This document shows, one piece after another, positions 15,631-16,069 of a DNA stretch of 16,069 bases; the first letter of the stretch is position 1, and each line of letters begins with the position of its first letter. The position numbers and the translations under genes are program-made. The notes beneath the pieces were generated by a model, which made no database searches, had not been told where the DNA came from, and worked only from the letters and a program-made list of their open reading frames with translations. Origin of the DNA: JAWXBG01 sp044375415 (GTDB lineage: Bacteria > Bacteroidota > Bacteroidia > Flavobacteriales_D > Sanyastnellaceae); contig JBILMS010000069.1 of NCBI GenBank assembly GCA_044375415.1, positions 1-16,069 of the forward strand, written 5' to 3'.

Positions 15631-16069
15631 CTATAATGTTGCGAATGAATACCCGCGAAGTTTCATTTCCGGCAAATACCTTTCAATTATTTCCAACATT
15701 TTTTCTCCACATTTCTGATTATCGTGAAACACAACGATATCGCCACTTTTAGAGCTTTCTAGAGCAAGCTTTAAGCACTGTTCGGCACTCATTTCAGGGT
15801 CAAAATCGCCCGGCATTAAGGACCACATTACCACAGTGTACATCGATCCTACATAACGCAGTTGACTTGTTTTCAATTTGCCGTACGGCGGCCTGAACAA
15901 GTTGCCTCCAATAATATCAGCTGCATATTCAACATCTTCCATATAAGTGCGATCATCTGTTTGCCAACCTTTTAAATGTGAAAAAGAATGATGGCCGATT
16001 GAATGACCGGCATTTCTCAGACTGCTCACTAATTCGGGGTTTTCCTTGGCATTTTTACCCAAACAGAAA
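15631..16069 (-). CDS. Polysaccharide deacetylase (NodB homology domain), partial
   Basis: The last 146 codons of a carbohydrate esterase 4-type deacetylase; the N-terminus lies beyond the right edge. The visible part begins FCLGKNAKENPEL, the usual stretch after the first catalytic strand. HSFSH supplies the two zinc-binding histidines of motif 2 (fragment residues 27 and 31). RPPYGK is motif 3, VVMWSLMPGDFD is the motif 4 region, and GDIVVFHDN carries the motif 5 histidine. Motif 1 (TFDDG type) would lie outside the window. Enzymes of this family remove N-acetyl or O-acetyl groups from peptidoglycan, chitin-type or other surface polysaccharides; the substrate cannot be told here. The codon at 16060-16062 is TTG and is internal, not a start. 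Confidence 0.93.
   Translation of the reverse strand, partial: FCLGKNAKENPELVSSLRNAGHSIGHHSFSHLKGWQTDDRTYMEDVEYAADIIGGNLFRPPYGKLKTSQLRYVGSMYTVVMWSLMPGDFDPEMSAEQCLKLALESSKSGDIVVFHDNQKCGEKMLEIIERYLPEMKLRGYSFATL

Overview
The window reads as chromosomal DNA from a member of the Bacteroidota, most likely Flavobacteriales-like. The reasons are: several matches to the Bacteroidota promoter pattern (TTG or TTTG, about 18-22 nt, TAnnTTTG); a giant secreted protein with SprB-type and HYR-like repeats, typical of type IX secretion substrates; the suf gene order; a DnaG primase whose zinc-finger ligands are replaced, as I recall for Flavobacteriia; and A-rich leaders instead of strong Shine-Dalgarno sites. 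Base composition is about 40% GC, except for a GC-rich island inside the giant gene. No RNA gene, CRISPR array, insertion sequence or prophage gene was seen.

Layout from left to right. Positions 1-3916 (minus) hold the first about 1305 codons of a giant multidomain surface protein whose C-terminus lies beyond the left edge. A 266-bp spacer with two candidate tandem promoters separates it from dxr (minus; isoprenoid synthesis, MEP pathway). A plus-strand lipoprotein gene of unknown function diverges from dxr and converges on the end of the suf operon. From 11963 down to 6095 (minus) lies a compact Fe-S cluster assembly operon, sufA-sufB-sufC-sufD-sufS-sufE plus a MIP18/DUF59 gene. It has a good promoter and a perfect 9-3-9 inverted repeat just downstream of the expected start of transcription. 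Upstream are dnaG (DNA primase) and rsmA/ksgA (16S rRNA dimethyltransferase), both minus. At the right edge a plus-strand outer-membrane beta-barrel gene carries an in-frame TAG just after its signal peptide, and it converges on the end of a partial polysaccharide deacetylase gene (minus).

How the genes work together. SufS takes sulfur from cysteine and passes it to SufE. The SufBCD scaffold, driven by the SufC ATPase, builds the cluster. SufA (A-type carrier) and the MIP18-family protein probably help deliver it to target proteins. IspG and IspH, the last MEP-pathway enzymes downstream of Dxr, are Fe-S proteins, but the two loci are merely neighbours here and no co-regulation is visible.

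I do not see a clear undescribed multi-gene system. The points most worth a second look are the interrupted beta-barrel gene, the palindromic operator candidate at suf, the zinc-ligand-free primase and the compositional mosaic in the giant surface protein.
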